DNA of 64,000 nt, from contig NZ_JAEQAZ010000008.1 in NCBI RefSeq assembly GCF_016654115.1, positions 1-64,000 of the forward strand. Direction: 5' to 3'. The first letter of the stretch is position 1. The number at the start of each line of letters is the position of its first letter. This DNA comes from Streptomyces sp. MBT53. Lineage in GTDB: Bacteria > Actinomycetota > Actinomycetes > Streptomycetales > Streptomycetaceae. A program made the position numbers and the translations under genes. The notes under the pieces were generated by a model that saw only the letters and a program-made list of their open reading frames with translations, was not told where the DNA came from and made no database searches. This document shows, piece by piece, positions 63,836-64,000 of this stretch.

Positions 63836-64000
63836 GACCTACGGGAACGGCATCACACACTATGCGCTCGCTGTGGGGGACTTCCGACGGAACGGCAACG
63901 GTTTCGCTACGGCAAGGATCTTGAAGCAACCCGTAACCCGTTGGTCGGTACGGGAGTTGGCTTCGGCAGGGGCGGAGGGGGCTGCTGTTCGGCGCGTGGT

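Overview
The window is a 64 kb piece of a Streptomyces chromosome. The GC content is very high, third codon positions are almost all G or C, and GTG starts and stop/start overlaps (ATGA, GTGA, TTGA) are common. Gene order also matches, from memory, the S. coelicolor osaCAB-ftsK to hflX segment (about SCO5746 to SCO5797). Nothing marks a plasmid or prophage, and I saw no transposase or CRISPR array.

Layout. (a) 1-10.6 kb: a degenerate DegT-family protein, tRNA-Thr(GGT), and the osmotic-stress cluster osaC (anti-sigma/PP2C regulator) divergent from osaA (hybrid kinase with a long HAMP array) and osaB (response regulator). (b) 10.7-18 kb: ftsK, a RodZ-like protein, then the overlapping chain rimO-pgsA-cinA, and clgR. 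(c) 18.2-31.4 kb: a small membrane protein, an SDR, a Nei-type glycosylase and the Lhr helicase; an AraC regulator with azlCD; a terpene-cyclase-fold protein, DUF3046, an AI-2E family permease, a frameshifted membrane protein and a SMI1/KNR4 protein. (d) 31.5-33.9 kb: recA-recX with an SOS-like box. (e) 33.9-43.6 kb: the accessory section, with an ArsR regulator and orphan FtsX permease under a palindromic operator, an orphan solute-binding lipoprotein with a TTA (bldA) codon, a cysteine dioxygenase-rhodanese operon behind a cysteine-rich leader peptide, an FAD monooxygenase, and a pseudo-receiver LuxR regulator divergent from two small secreted proteins. (f) 43.7-50.5 kb: the glutamate importer gluABCD, the two-component system gluR-gluK and an orphan TAXI receptor. 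(g) 50.6-63.7 kb: MazG-like protein, miaB, LigB-like protein, two small proteins, miaA, a membrane protein, dapF, a RelA/SpoT homologue, an M1 aminopeptidase, hflX and a secreted serine protease.

Themes. About nineteen start codons have a -10-like hexamer (TANNNT or a close variant) only 6-7 nt upstream and no ribosome binding site, so leaderless transcripts look common here. Most convergent gene pairs in the second half are separated by long perfect hairpins. The observations most worth following are the cysteine leader peptide, the pseudo-receiver/secreted-protein locus, the TTA-containing lipoprotein, the three-half-site operator upstream of the secreted protease and the homopolymer frameshift at 30198-30204. 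Statements about S. coelicolor loci come from memory; no database was searched.
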